Below are positions 40,738-52,463 of a DNA stretch of 64,000 nt, piece after piece. The position numbers and the translations under genes are program-made. The DNA lies in the NCBI RefSeq assembly GCF_003573695.1, contig NC_039362.1, forward strand, positions 172,741,690 to 172,805,689, given 5' to 3'. How positions within the stretch are numbered: the first letter of the stretch is position 1; every line of letters begins with the position of its first letter. The notes beneath the pieces are model-generated. The model was not told the DNA's origin and ran no database searches. It saw nothing but the letters and a program-made list of their open reading frames with translations. The DNA is from Papaver somniferum (taxonomy: Eukaryota; Streptophyta; Magnoliopsida; Ranunculales; Papaveraceae).

Positions 40738-43700
40738 ATGGAGTCAATGAAAGTCTGTGCGAATGTTTCATGTACGAGTAGTAGCCGCAATAGAAATGAT
40801 ACATCTACATCTTCTACATCCACGACCGAGTGGAGAAAAGGATGGGATTTGCGATCTGGTGGCTCCGCCGTTCTCTGCCACAATTGCGGGTATTAATCCA
40901 ATTAAATCCAGTTCCTCTTTTTGATTTCGATTTGGTTGAATTGATTGTTTATAATTGGACCCTTTTTTGAGATTTATGAATCAAACCCACATTTCCTATT
41001 TTTAGATTTCAGTAAAAATACCACATTTGGTGATTGATTGATTTAGAGTCAAATTTGACATTTTTAATTCACTCATAGATCCTGTCTGTAGGTTGTGTAG
41101 GGGTGGGGGCTCAATGCCCCCCTACGGATATGTCTTTTGAATCACTATTTTGTGTCTTTAATTATTATCCGAATTGTAATAGGACTGTCCTTGAGCAATT
41201 CCTCAGCTGCAATTTCCATTTTTTAAAGGTTTTTGAGATGCTAAATGATGAAGATTCCGCACAAATTGCTCCGGTGTTGGTGATTTTTGATTGTGTAGTG
41301 CACTGCTTGCAGCTCCCAGTTGTTCCATGGGCACTGACCTGTTTGGTTGGATTGAGAATTCAAGGAGTCTGTCGTAGAATTAGAGTTTTTGTGGTCAGAT
41401 ATGAGGCTAGGATGATAATGTTGAACACTGTGATGTGATAGTGCTTTTATTGATAGGGGGAATGTGGAACTGTTAAGTTTGACGGGTGAAATGCAAGATT
41501 TGTAGTTGGGGACTGAATTAACGTTTTTCATGTTGATTGTCTTCATGATCTATTTTCAGGTTTGCGTATGAACAATCAGTTTACTGTGAGGCATTCCACA
41601 CTAAAGAATCTGGTTGGAGGGAGTGCATTTCATGTGGTAAGGTGAGTTCGTAGTCTCATAAGCTGTTGTTATTTATTTTATTTTGTTCTTTCTCAACTTT
41701 TATGTGATGCACCTAAGTGAACGTTAAATGTTGCAGCGTCTTCATTGTGGATGTATTGCGTCGAAATCTTTGTTTGAATTGCTTGATGATGGGGGTGTAG
41801 AGTGTATTAGCTGCACAAAGAATTTGAAATATTCTTCTGTAAGTTGAATTTCACCCAAAAAATTACATTGCGCATGTTGAAACACGGAGAATGTTGTTGT
41901 TACATCACTTTTCCAATGACTGTGCTTATTTATTGATCTCGCTCTCATACCTCGGTTTTTTCTTGGTGACTTGTGCAGATGCAAAGTCATGAAAATCAGA
42001 ATGGGTTTGCTACGACACTAATAAACAATGCGGGAGAAATCAGATCTGCCTCCACAGAAGATAGAGTGGACGGTCCTAGCATTAATATGGGAAAACTACT
42101 GCAAATGGGAAAGAATATTGAGGTTGAGGGCCAAATCAGCCTGCTTGAAAAACTGAGGAATGGCTCAAATGGGCAAATTAAAAGAGAGCAAGTTCCTTTA
42201 GGGGAAGGCTGGTCCACAGTATTTTCAAATTTAAATCAAGTGCCCGTTGGTTCATGTGAAATTATCAAACAAGTCAACGGTAAAGAAATGTTGGGTGTCA
42301 AGAACCTGGACGAGTCATTATCTCAGACTTGCTTGAGTATTAATGTCGGTGCTTCTTTAGGAAACACAAATCTAGCACTTACCCTTTCTGGTTCGGCTGT
42401 CGAAGGAAGGGATCTTAGCACATTCCCATCTTCTTATCCGCATGGACAAAGATCCCGTAATCTCCTTCCCAGGCCCCCAAGGGTGGGACTAGCCATAGGT
42501 TCAGAGGGTACAAAGGATGCGGTTCCACAAGTACGTGTTGCAAGACCACCTGTTGAAGGACGGGGAAGAAACCAATTGCTTCCACGTTATTGGCCGAGAA
42601 TTACTGAAGAAGAATTGCAGCAGATATCTGGAGAGTATCCTCTATTGTGTTTATTACCATTTAATATGATCTCATGTCAATTTAATTTATGAGCTCTTCG
42701 TATTACCCATTTATTGAACAGTTTGGTTCCCTTGACTGATATGTTTAAGTTCGAATTCCACAATTGTGCCTTTGTTTGAGAAAATTCTAAGTGCTAGTGA
42801 TGCGGGTCGAATTGGTCGCTTAGTTCTCCCAAAAGCATGTGCAGAGGTGAGCAGTACCCAAACTTCCTTTTTTGGAGCTTGCTATCCTTGATCTCCATAT
42901 TGTATTTTATCTTTTTAGACAAACCTTTCAGGATTTTGTTTGGTTATAAATCTGTCAAACTCAACTATATCCAGGCGTATTTTCCTCCTATTTCTCAACC
43001 AGAAGGAGTTCCTATAAGGATTCAAGATGCAAAGGGAAAAGATTGGCTGTTTCAGTTCAGATTTTGGCCTAACAATAACAGCAGGATGTACGTCTTAGAG
43101 GGGGTGACACCTTGCATACAGTCCATGCAATTGCAAGCCGGTGATACTGGTATTTTACTTTCTCATTTTCTTATCATTGGTATTTGAAAGAAAAAACAAC
43201 AACGAATGCTCCTGTTTTTTCTAATTTAAACCTTCTAATCCGCAGTAACATTTAGCCGCATAGATCCTGAAGGAAAACTTGTTATGGGGTTCCGTAAGGC
43301 ATCAAACTCTGTGAATCTACAGGTAATTTCCGTGACCATACACTTAAGTGAGTTAGTCATTTTTTTTGGTTTACGCTCTACACTAACTTATGGAATTAAC
43401 ATCTAACTATGGACTAAACAGGATAGTCAAATTGCTGCAATTGCTAGTGGTGCAGTTTCCAATGCCTCTTTCTTTCCGGATGTTATCGAGAACCTACCAG
43501 TAGCAAGTGGTTACGCTGGCCTCCTCCAGTCACTGAAAGGGAGCACAGATCCCCACTTAAATGCCATGTCCGAACATATTCGTATTGGTGGCGATTTTAG
43601 CTGGCATAAAACTGAGAAGCAGGGGAAACGAACAAATGAGGGAATGCAGCTTCAGCATCTGCTGCTTCCAGAGAAAAAAAGGAGTCGTAATATTGGGTCT

Positions 43701-46234
43701 AAGAGCAAGAGGCTGCTTATAGATAGTGAATCTGCACTGGAACTGAAGCTTACATGGGAAGATGCACAGGATTTGCTCCGTCCACCTCCTAGCATCAAGC
43801 CTAGTATTGTCATTATCGAGGATCACGAGTTTGAAGAGTATGAAGTAAGACATTTTCGAAGTTTTTTGTAAATTATTTGTTGTCTTTGTTTATTTAAACT
43901 CCAATATGCTGTTATAAGATAATCTGCGTGTCACTTCTAAATTATTATTCTTTATATTTTGTAATGCAGGAGCCCCCAGTTTTTGGAAAGAGGACTATTT
44001 TCACATCTGGGGCAGCTGGGTAAGAATTTCTATAAATGAGCAATAGTGTTTGAATTACAATGATATGTGTGGTAGTTTCGTAGGCTCTTATGTACGTTAA
44101 GATGAGAATTTGGTCTTAGTCAATTGTCTTAGCATGTCGAGGAGCTCTTAATTCAAAATAGTAGCTTTTGACTATATCATGTACATCATAGAAAGCAATA
44201 ATGTCAGCAATCATTTTTTATATTTGGTGCATCAGGATTTTTGGACAAAATGCGACCCGCTTAAATGGTACCATTTCTATATAAATAGACAGACAGTTGG
44301 CCAAGGTCATTTTGACCTGGTAGTTTTTGACCTTTGACATTTTATTGGTGACATTCTTGACCCTTGTGTAGGAGCAACATTGTACCACAGACGGACATAT
44401 AGGGACAGTTCTGTTCCTCTTGATTCTAGTCATTCTCTGCTTGTAGAAGCCTGAGAATTTCTCATGGCACATCATTTTATTTTTAAGGATTGATGTATAT
44501 TTATCCTCCTAAGACTGCATGACATGAAATTTTTATTACAGGGTACAGGCTCAGTGGGCTCAGTGTGACAATTGCAGTAAATGGCGAAGGTTGCCTATAG
44601 ATGTTCTTGTCCCTCCAAAGTGGACATGTGCAGATAATGTTTGGGATACTAAAAGGTCAGTGACGGTATACTACCCTATTTTCTACAAAGTTTATCGTTG
44701 GGTTTAGTAGCTTAGTAACGGGATTGTTATCTGGGAACCAACTCAAACAAGCTTTTAATTGGAATTCCATGCTTGCAGGTGTACATGTTCTGGACCAGAT
44801 GAGTTAACTCCCAGGGAATTGGAACATCTTCTCAGACTTGATATGGGTATGATGCATCTTTCTTCTTTTTATAAGAAATGGTAATCTATTGTATGAGATT
44901 TAGAAATATTTTTCGTTTTTTGTCGTTTAGTGTTGCTTTTAGTGCAGAATCTATAATGTAGATATAAGACTAGGGATCGACTATAGTTGGATAAATGCAT
45001 CTCACTAACTACTGGAAGTACCGGTTAAGATGAAACACATATGCTCGCCTTTAGGAATAACTTACTTACGTTAAGCATTAGGATAAAGCTTTATACACAC
45101 TGTGAGTCAGTGATTGTCTGCAAGGATACTTTTATGTCTGCTTTGCTGGAGTAAAACCACTAGTAGCTAAGTGTTGACAAATCATTTAGTCAGTTGTCTG
45201 GAATACATCTGGATCTGGGATGTGTATCAAGGCATTTACCTACCGCGGGTGGGTGAATCTTTGTATCTGTTACAAGTTTCTTCTTATCACGTATTATCTT
45301 TTGGTTGTATAGTAACTTTGGTAACGAATCTCAACTTATGTTACTCTCCCTCACTGAATGTCCTACAGAGTTTAAGATGCAGAGAATGTCAACAAGTGAT
45401 AAGGAACGTCAAGAACATGAGCCTTCTGGCTTAGACACCTTAGCTACTGCCGCGTTTTTTGGAAATAAGAATGGTGATGACAGTACAGTTGCACCATCTG
45501 TCGCGACCACCACTAGACACCCAAGACATCGTCCTGGATGCACATGCATTGTTTGCATCCAGCCGCCAAGCGGGAAGGGACCCAAGCACAAACCTACTTG
45601 CACATGCAACGTTTGTATGACCGTGAAGCGTCGGTTTAAAACTCTCATGTTGCGGAAAAAGAAACGGCAGTCAGAGAAGGAAGCCGAAATTGCACAGAGA
45701 AATAAGTGCAATGTGGAAAGTTCTAGGGATGAAATAGAAGTGGAAAGTGCAACGAGAGGCATAGTTTTTCCTGTTGGTGTTTCAGAGAATTCTGAAGCCT
45801 GCCAAGCAATTGAATCGGAGTCAGCAAGCGAGAGTAGAACCTACATTGAGAAAGACTTGACGGAAAATGTAAAGGGTGGTCAGCTTGACTTGAACTCTGA
45901 TCCTGTTCACCGCTCAGAAGAGTTGCAAGCTGTAGCTGCAACAGCAGCAGTCATGTCCGAACGTGTGAGCATGGTCAGTCTGCTCCAGGAGGCAAGTCTT
46001 CCATTGGAGACCTACCTGAAGCAAAATGGGCTAAGGAGCTTGGTGCATGAGCAGCAGCAGCTTCAAATCAGCAGCCCAAACTCTAATGCTGCATTGCCAC
46101 AGGAAGCTAATGTCGGTGAGAGTGATGAACAACCGCCACATGATGATCAGGATGCCTCCATTGCTTTTGAGGTTCCTGAGCGAGAGAAAGGCGCTGATAA
46201 AGGGGATGACATGCTTGATCCAGCAAAAAAATGA
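40738..46234 (+). CDS. VAL-like: VAL/HSI2-type B3-CW transcriptional repressor
   Basis: I joined 12 exons with GT..AG sites in one frame of 953 codons: 40738-40889, 41560-41641, 41737-41838, 41979-42634, 42750-42846, 42975-43149, 43246-43322, 43422-43844, 43970-44019, 44542-44655, 44779-44846, 45369-46234. Domains: N-terminal Cys/His zinc domain (about 45-110, [35 protein letters not shown]); B3 domain (about 334-446) with [32 protein letters not shown] and [11 protein letters not shown] zinc finger (about 605-650, [14 protein letters not shown] then WTCADN); a Cys-rich basic block ([14 protein letters not shown]); and an EAR motif LDLNSDP (838-844). VAL proteins bind RY (CATGCA) sites and recruit Polycomb and deacetylases to silence seed-maturation genes and FLC. 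All domains are intact. The 5' UTR carries a uORF. Arabidopsis VAL1 is shorter (about 790 as I recall). Confidence 0.95.
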
Positions 46235-46560
46235 TTCATTGTGAGTCTTGGAAGTTTCTTTTTTTAGCCTGTAAATATATTCAATTAATCTGGGTGTCGC
46301 CTCTTATACACAATTTTTTTGTTGGAGTCGTCCTCATCCTCTAAGCCAGAATCTGACTAACGTAACCCATAATTTAGCATCTTTATTAGCTGTTGTGAGA
46401 AACGTTAATCAGCTCCTGTCTTGGGAAGATCTCTATCTACACCCACCTTCTTTTTCTTCTTTATTATTCCGGAAGTGTTGTTTTATATGAGTTACAGTAG
46501 GAGTCTGAACTCACCATTTACAAAACCAGTGTGGAAGAGGAGATTTAACAATAAATCTAT
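46235..46560 (+). other. Likely 3' UTR of the VAL-type gene
   Basis: T-rich sequence after the stop with AATAAATC at about 46550 as a candidate poly(A) signal. No other feature. Confidence 0.4.
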
Positions 46561-47220
46561 AAGGCTGTAACCATGCATCTTGCAATCTATAGGGGCTCTA
46601 AGTTTTTGGTGTTGAGGAGGACTCACAAGAGGATAAAATTAGGTTGTGAAATAGTAATCAACAAAACCCCTTATCTTGTCATTTTTATTAATGGTTAGAA
46701 CACCCTCGATTAATTAGTGTGAAACATTAGATTAACTAAACTAAGTGATACGAGTGATTAAATTAAATTAATAGTTTGATTTATTATCAGTGTTTGAAAA
46801 TCCAAAATTAAAGTTCAAAAAATGCGATTGGGATCAATTTTTCTTTTTATAAGTCCCATCTACGGTAAGAAAAATAAACCGTAGAATAACATATGGTGGG
46901 AAATAAAAAAAAAATCCAACCGTATACAAACACAGGTAGGCTACGGTTTGGAATCGAGTTAGTACGGTTGGGAGATTACCGTATACAAACACAAGGTAGG
47001 CTACGGTTTGGAATCGAGTTAGTCCGGTTGGGAGATTAAGCTTGATTTTGGTTGAAATTATATCTACGTTGAGAAATTAAGCTTGAACGGTGGGGAAAAG
47101 TGAGTTTGAGTTTTGGGAAAGTTCATCCTACGGTTTGAGAAATTGGTTACCACTTATCATTTGATTTTGGAAACACCGTTTCCTACGTATTTGAACCTCC
47201 ATCACCAGCTTTGTGAACAC
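46561..47220. other. Intergenic DNA with CTACGGTTTGG motif repeats
   Basis: Between 46860 and 47060 CTACGGTTTGGAATCGAGTT occurs twice in a tandem repeat of about 63 bp (46941 and 47003), with ACGGTTGGGAGATTA after each. Inverted forms (AACCGTAG) lie nearby (about 46878). The motif resembles the field at 4040-4450, possibly the same transposon family. No gene. Confidence 0.5.
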
Positions 47221-47224
47221 CTAA

Positions 47225-47744
47225 GAGCAATTCCTACCGATGAACAAACTTAGAGTTCGTTCATTTTGCTCCCACTATGGAATGAACAAATCAAGAAAAT
47301 AGATGTTCAGATGAACAAATCTGTTCATTTGAACATCGAGTCAGAACAACAGACGCGCGTCTATTGTAGTGGCGCGCGCCATCCCTACTAATGCTGGCGC
47401 TCGAAAGAAAGACGCCAGCGTTCGAACTTTGAACGCGCGTTTTAGCTTGTGTCGCCCGCGTCCGCGTCAATGACGCCAGCGTCTGAGGCAATGTCGCCCC
47501 TCACATATTCTCTCTCCAAAACCTGATTATTATAATTATGGTTTATTTTTTATTATTTATTTTATTAGTTAAATAATCCGTGGGACCCAACTCTTATTAG
47601 TTTATATAAATAAAATCATTAGTGGGACCCAACTCTTATTAATTTATGTTAATAAAATCAATAGTGGGATCCTAAAATATCAGATTTGTTCATTTTTTCT
47701 TGTTTCCCATAGTGGAGAATGCAGTTTGTTCATCCACATTGCTC
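47225..47744. mobile_element. Harbinger-type MITE (about 520 bp)
   Basis: The left end GAGCAATTCCTACCGATGAA follows TAA. The right end (inverted) GTTTGTTCATCCACATTGCTC gives a terminal inverted repeat of about 25 bp. The first 270 bp are closely related to the start of the next element (47776 onward), including GACGCGCGTCTATT-like blocks and GACGCCAGCGTCTG. No coding capacity was seen. Confidence 0.65.
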
Positions 47745-47775
47745 AACAAATTTTTATTTTTGTTCACTACCATAA

Positions 47776-48485
47776 GAGCAGTTCCCATGGGATGAACAAA
47801 CCAAGAAAACGGATGTTCAAATGAACAGATCTGTTCATTTGAAAATCGAGTCGCACCATCAGACACGCGTCTATTGGAAGGACGCGCGACATTTCTAATT
47901 GCGCTGGCGACAGCAAGGCTGACGCCCGAGTTTTCAAACAAAACGCGCCTTCTAATGTAAAGCGTCGGCGACATCTTCATAAACGCCAGCGTCTGGCTCA
48001 ATGGCGCCAACGACTCCATCTGAACGGCTGAATAATCTGGTGATCCAACGGCTACATTTTTCTAATTCTATAAATACTCCTCATTTCAACTCTAAATTCA
48101 CACATTCTACACATTCTTCTCTCTCAAATCATCTACAAAAATTCCTCCAAGAGTTCGTGCTGTTAGATTCACTCAACAAGAGGATTTAGCTATTTGTAGA
48201 GCCTTTGTTTTTCACACACAAGATGCTGTCATGCGTAATGTAGCCGATTCGACGTTGACTTTCTGGGAGAAAGTTTTCAGAATGTTCACCGCTGAAACTC
48301 GGAACATCCATGGGCGTGCTTCTCATGGATTGCACCATCGTTTTAGTGTAATTAGTATGAATGTATTGGAGTTCGTCGCCCAACTAATGGAGAATCACCA
48401 AAATAAACTCAACGGTGAAGCCGAACATAATACCATAGTGAATCGATTTGTCCTACAACTTCAATCATCTCACTCCACCAAATAA
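47776..48485 (+). mobile_element. Harbinger-like element, 5' end with ORF1
   Basis: It starts after TAA with GAGCAGTTCCCATGGGATG, the same terminus as the adjacent MITE. After about 270 bp of shared sequence comes a TATA box (48067-48074, CTATAAATACT) and a Myb/trihelix-like open frame. A right inverted end was not found, so the element is truncated or broken by later insertions; no DDE transposase gene was seen. Confidence 0.5.
48120..48485 (+). pseudogene. Harbinger ORF1-like (Myb/SANT-type) protein fragment
   Basis: The frame runs without stops from about 48120 to 48485 and encodes TQQEDLAICRAFVFHTQDAV, FWEKVFRMF and GRASHGLHHRFSVISMNV. This is the helix pattern of the Myb/trihelix-like DNA-binding ORF1 proteins of plant PIF/Harbinger elements (also annotated as L10-interacting MYB or NAM-associated proteins). 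No ATG starts the frame before residue 38 (48231), so the start codon may have been lost. A TATA box lies upstream at about 48067. The assignment is by pattern, not alignment. Confidence 0.5.
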
Positions 48486-48658
48486 CACCTGGGACATTCC
48501 CAGAAATGCCTTCCATATGTGTCTCCTTCAGAAGAAGTCCGCAAATGCATAAAAGTCCTGCAACCGGGTTTTGAGCATGAACTGATTCTCTGTGGACAAT
48601 GTTTGTATTCGTGATCTCCATATCCACAATGCTTGCAGTGTAATAACTCCTTCTTCAA
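48470..48658 (-). pseudogene. GRF-type zinc-finger fragment
   Basis: The minus-strand 62-codon frame starts MKKELLHCKHCGYGDHEYKH and continues CSKPGCRTFMHLRTSSE and GRHFWECPRC. The CxxxGC...S......GR.FWxCPxC order is that of the GRF zinc finger, found in plant nucleases, topoisomerases and many transposon-borne proteins. It ends shortly after the motif. It converges with the Harbinger-like frame by 16 bp. Origin unknown; likely a fragment. Confidence 0.45.
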
Positions 48659-48817
48659 TTTTGCTTTAAGTAATGAATTTGAAAGGATAAAGTTAGTAAC
48701 ATGAGCTGATTGTGGTTATGGTGATTCTGAGATTTCAGTTCAGGGTAATGGAGGTTTTGTGTTGAGTTATTATTATATCTAATGGATCTGGTAGAGAAAG
48801 GTTGCAGCAATTGTAGT

Positions 48818-50055
48818 CAGGGCGGTCTTTGACATAGGGCCTAAGGGTCGACCCCCTAGGCCCAAAAATCATAGGGGCCCAATATTTTTCCCACTACGTA
48901 TATACATATGTATGCACCGATCTTGATCTTTAACCTAGTAAGAAATATGACTTGAACAACTAACTGTTAAGCATAGAACAACAGTCCCTCCTGAAGACTA
49001 TCCATTTGAGTCGGTCAGACAAAGACTATAATTGCACAGCTATGCAGGCTTCTAACTCGTTCTTTTAGTTAGCTAATATCTCGTTGTTTAGGGTTTATAT
49101 TATGTTCATATGTGTAACAACTATGTAACAATAATAGTTTGTCTCTTCCATATAAACAATAAACCCATCTCCACAAGTTCTATGTGGAAGATATTCTACC
49201 CAAATACCTTGTTTAAACTACAACAAAAGAGGAAGCGTAACCAACAACTCGTCTCTGTTAGGGCACAAACTTGAGGTTTTTTCTCTTTAAATTCAATCGT
49301 TCTCTCTTTGTTAACAATAGATGGTAAATAAGTAACAAAAACTAACATAGAAAACACCATATGCATGTATTGTGTATAATCCTTTAACATCAAATTGTGA
49401 ACCGGTTATTCATTTAGTATTTCTTTCATGTATTGATATTGGTTGATCAAAATTCTAAACGACCACTTTGATTGAATTTGTTTGTCTCCTTTTGGTTTTC
49501 AAATTAGAGTTTCTGGTCCGTATAGGACTGATAAGAGTTCCAAATGCCTAATTGAATAATTATGTATTATTGAAACCTAAACAAGGGTCCAATTTAAAAG
49601 CACAAGTTTATACTTGTTTTCTGGTTTATTTGGTGTGGTTTTCAGTCTCTGATATTTGATTTAAGTGTTGCATAAAGGCGTAGATATATATTTATCCCTC
49701 GGGGCCTCATAAGTATTACTTCTATGTATCCAATATTTGAAGGACATGTAAAATTCATTAATGTCATGGTGAATGCTTACCCTGCTGGGGTTGTTTGCAT
49801 CCCCCGTTCATTTGGAGATATGATTTTGCAGCAAATGTAAATTCCATGTCTTCCATGTACAGTGGCTACTTATCGTCTATGTTATGGAATATAGTTTCAC
49901 AATTAGGAAGGGACTTGATTACCCTCAAGTTTTTGCTAGATTGCGTCATAGTGAACATCAGCTTTGGTAGATTTGAGTTTCATTTTACTTGACAGTTGGA
50001 AAGGCCCTTTTTTAAAATCTCGCCCCAAGCCTCTAAAATTTTAGAGACGGCGCTG
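48818..50055. mobile_element. hAT-like element (1.24 kb)
   Basis: Starts CAGGGCGGTCTTTGACATAG and ends with an inverted partner (CAGCGCCGTCTCTAAAATTT on the complement). The flanks ATTGTAGT (48810-48817) and GTTATAGT (50056-50063) match at 6 of 8 positions, in line with an aged 8-bp hAT duplication. The interior is AT-rich with only short open frames; no transposase recognised. Confidence 0.55.
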
Positions 50056-50064
50056 GTTATAGTT

Positions 50065-52463
50065 TGAATGTGTAGGTTCTTAGAGCATAGCTCGGTCAAC
50101 CTCGCATGCGTTGCTATATCAAGCATGTTTGTCAATGTTAGTGATCAAAACTATAAAGTCTTGATTTCTAGCCTATTAGCTAAGTCTTGGACTAGGATAG
50201 AAAAAGTGTAGTTGAGCTCAAGGACTTCATGGTGATTCAACGACAACGACAAAGATCTACACCAAGGAACCGTGGAACTTCATCAACAAAAAGATATGTG
50301 AAGACTTGAACTTATCTATCACTCGAAAGTCTATCTATTCTTCTCCTACTTCTTATGAGACAAAAGTCGTATGCTATATAGACTAGATCATATACACTTG
50401 ATATTTCGAGCTGAGTATTCATTGCTTATCTTTTACTCGAAAACATGTGTTGGCAAAGCGTTTCGCTTTGATCAGGTTTATCTTCACCTTGTGACGAAAG
50501 TCATGAAAGTTTCAATCACTTTGGAAATTGCTCTGACGAGAAATGTCTCTTGTTCTTCACGACTGAATATCGCCTTCTGAGAATGTTTCAATGATTGAAA
50601 TGAGAGTTTAGATTATATAACCATGTATTCCTTGAACCGAAGTTTTCGAACTTTGTTGATCAAGAGAAATCGGTAGGATTGTGGAATTATCTTGCCAATT
50701 CCGCGAACCCAGTCCGCAGATTCAGTCCGCGAACTGACGGAAGTTCTCGACCGAAAATTTCTGCTGGGATTTTCAAAACTCGTTTGTGTGCTAAGTCCGC
50801 GAACTCAGTCCGCGAACTGACGGAAGTTCTCCACCCGAGAATTTCTGCTGAGTTTGGAAAACTCAACCGATTAGCTTAAGTCCGCAAACTTGTATGTGAG
50901 CTTAACAATTATGATCTAAAGATGTGCCCTGAAGATGAAACATTAATTATTAAGGAATGCTTTATGCAAACCATGGCTATAATGTTCATGAGCCGATTTT
51001 AATCGAATCGAATCATATTTGTTTCAATTGTGTCTTGTGTAGTTACATAAGATCTCATAGAAATTGAACAAATCTTAACTAGTTGTTTTGAGTCAATTGA
51101 ACTAGTTATGGTGAAGAAGAACATGATTAATATGAGATGCTCATATGGTTGACCTTTTGGGTTATCATGTTGAACCAACATACGTGTACTCGTTTGGGAA
51201 TGGTTTTCTCAAACCCAGTAAACGTGTACCCAAGTGTGTGTGACAAGCTATGTATTTCGATCTAACGGTTGAGAGATATTGGCTTGAATCTAAATCAGGT
51301 TTTCATCTAACGGTGAATAGAGTTTTGCTTTGTACCTAAGGCAAAACCCTGATTTGAAGGCTATATAAAGGAGACATCTAGCATTGAGAAAACCTAATCC
51401 CCACACGTCTGTGTGCTATTAATGCTCTGGCTAGAGTCGATCTCCATTAAATCTTGAGTTTCTTCTCTAAACTCGAGTTAACGACTTAAAGACTTCATTG
51501 GGATTGTGAAGCCAGACCGATATTACTTTTATCATAGTTGTGTGATCTGATCTTGCAACTTATATCGTACGAGTACAATCGATTGATTGGCTTGAGATCG
51601 TGAGAGTTCTCCGATAGGCAAGATAAAGAAGTCACAAACATCTTCGTCTCACTGTTTGTGATTCCTCGACAATCCGCTTGTGTATTCAGGAAGGATTGTA
51701 GAGAGGTGATTGATTAATCTAGGCTGTTCTTCGGGAATATAAGTCCAGATTATCAATTGGTTCCTGTTACCTTGATTTTATATCTAAAGACGGAACAAAA
51801 CCTAGGGTTTATCTGTGGGAGACAGATTTATCCTTTCGATAGACTTTTCTGTGTGAGACAGATTCGTTTATTATAAAGTCTGTGATTTTGGGTTGCAGAA
51901 ACTCTTTGTTGTGGGTGAGATCAACAAAGGGAATCAAGTACGTAGTGTCCTGCTGGGATCAGAGGCGTATGAGTACAACTGTACCTTGTATCAGTGGGAG
52001 ATTGGTAGGGATTCAACTATATATCATTTCGAAGTTAGCTTGGAGTAGGCTAGTGTCTGTAGCGGCTTAATACAGTGTGTATTAAATTTGGACTAGGTCC
52101 CGGGGGTTTTCTGCATTTGCGGTTTCCTCGTTAACAAAACTTCCGGTGTCTGTGTTATTTCTTTTCCGCATTCGTGATCATCAACTTCTTTAATCCAACT
52201 TTTGGTTGTTGATTGTAGTTGATTGATCCTTGGACATTGGTCTTTGGTGCCGTCCAAGTTATCTCTCTTTGATAAAGACTCGCTATTGATTTTAGCTTGA
52301 GTAGAAATCAAATCGAGAGATTGAGATAATAAATCCTTGAGATACTTTTTATCTAGATTGAGTATGACTGTCTAGTTGATTCTCTAGCAAAGTATTTCGG
52401 AGTTAGTCCATACAGATTGCTAAGAGAAATATTGGGTGGTGTTGTTAGACCCCCGCTTTTTCA
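50065..52463 (+). mobile_element. Solo LTR of SIRE/Maximus-type copia element (2.4 kb)
   Basis: A non-coding block with LTR character starts TGAATGTGTAGG and ends GCTTTTTCA, flanked by TAGTT and TAGGT (4 of 5). It has a TATA box (TATATAAAG, 51362-51370) and, towards the end, phrases such as GGTCCCGGGGGTTTTCTGC and GGTTTCCTCGTTAACAAAAC, typical of long copia LTRs. No coding sequence or primer-binding site follows. It contains a tandem of CAGTCCGCGAACTGACGGAA blocks (about 50720 and 50807). Assignment to SIRE is from sequence style only. Confidence 0.6.
50690..50895 (+). repeat. Tandem repeat of about 90 bp in the solo LTR
   Basis: AGTCCGCGAACTGACGGAAG, TTCTC and GAATTTCTGCTG recur about 87 bp apart (50720 and 50807). 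Confidence 0.75.
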
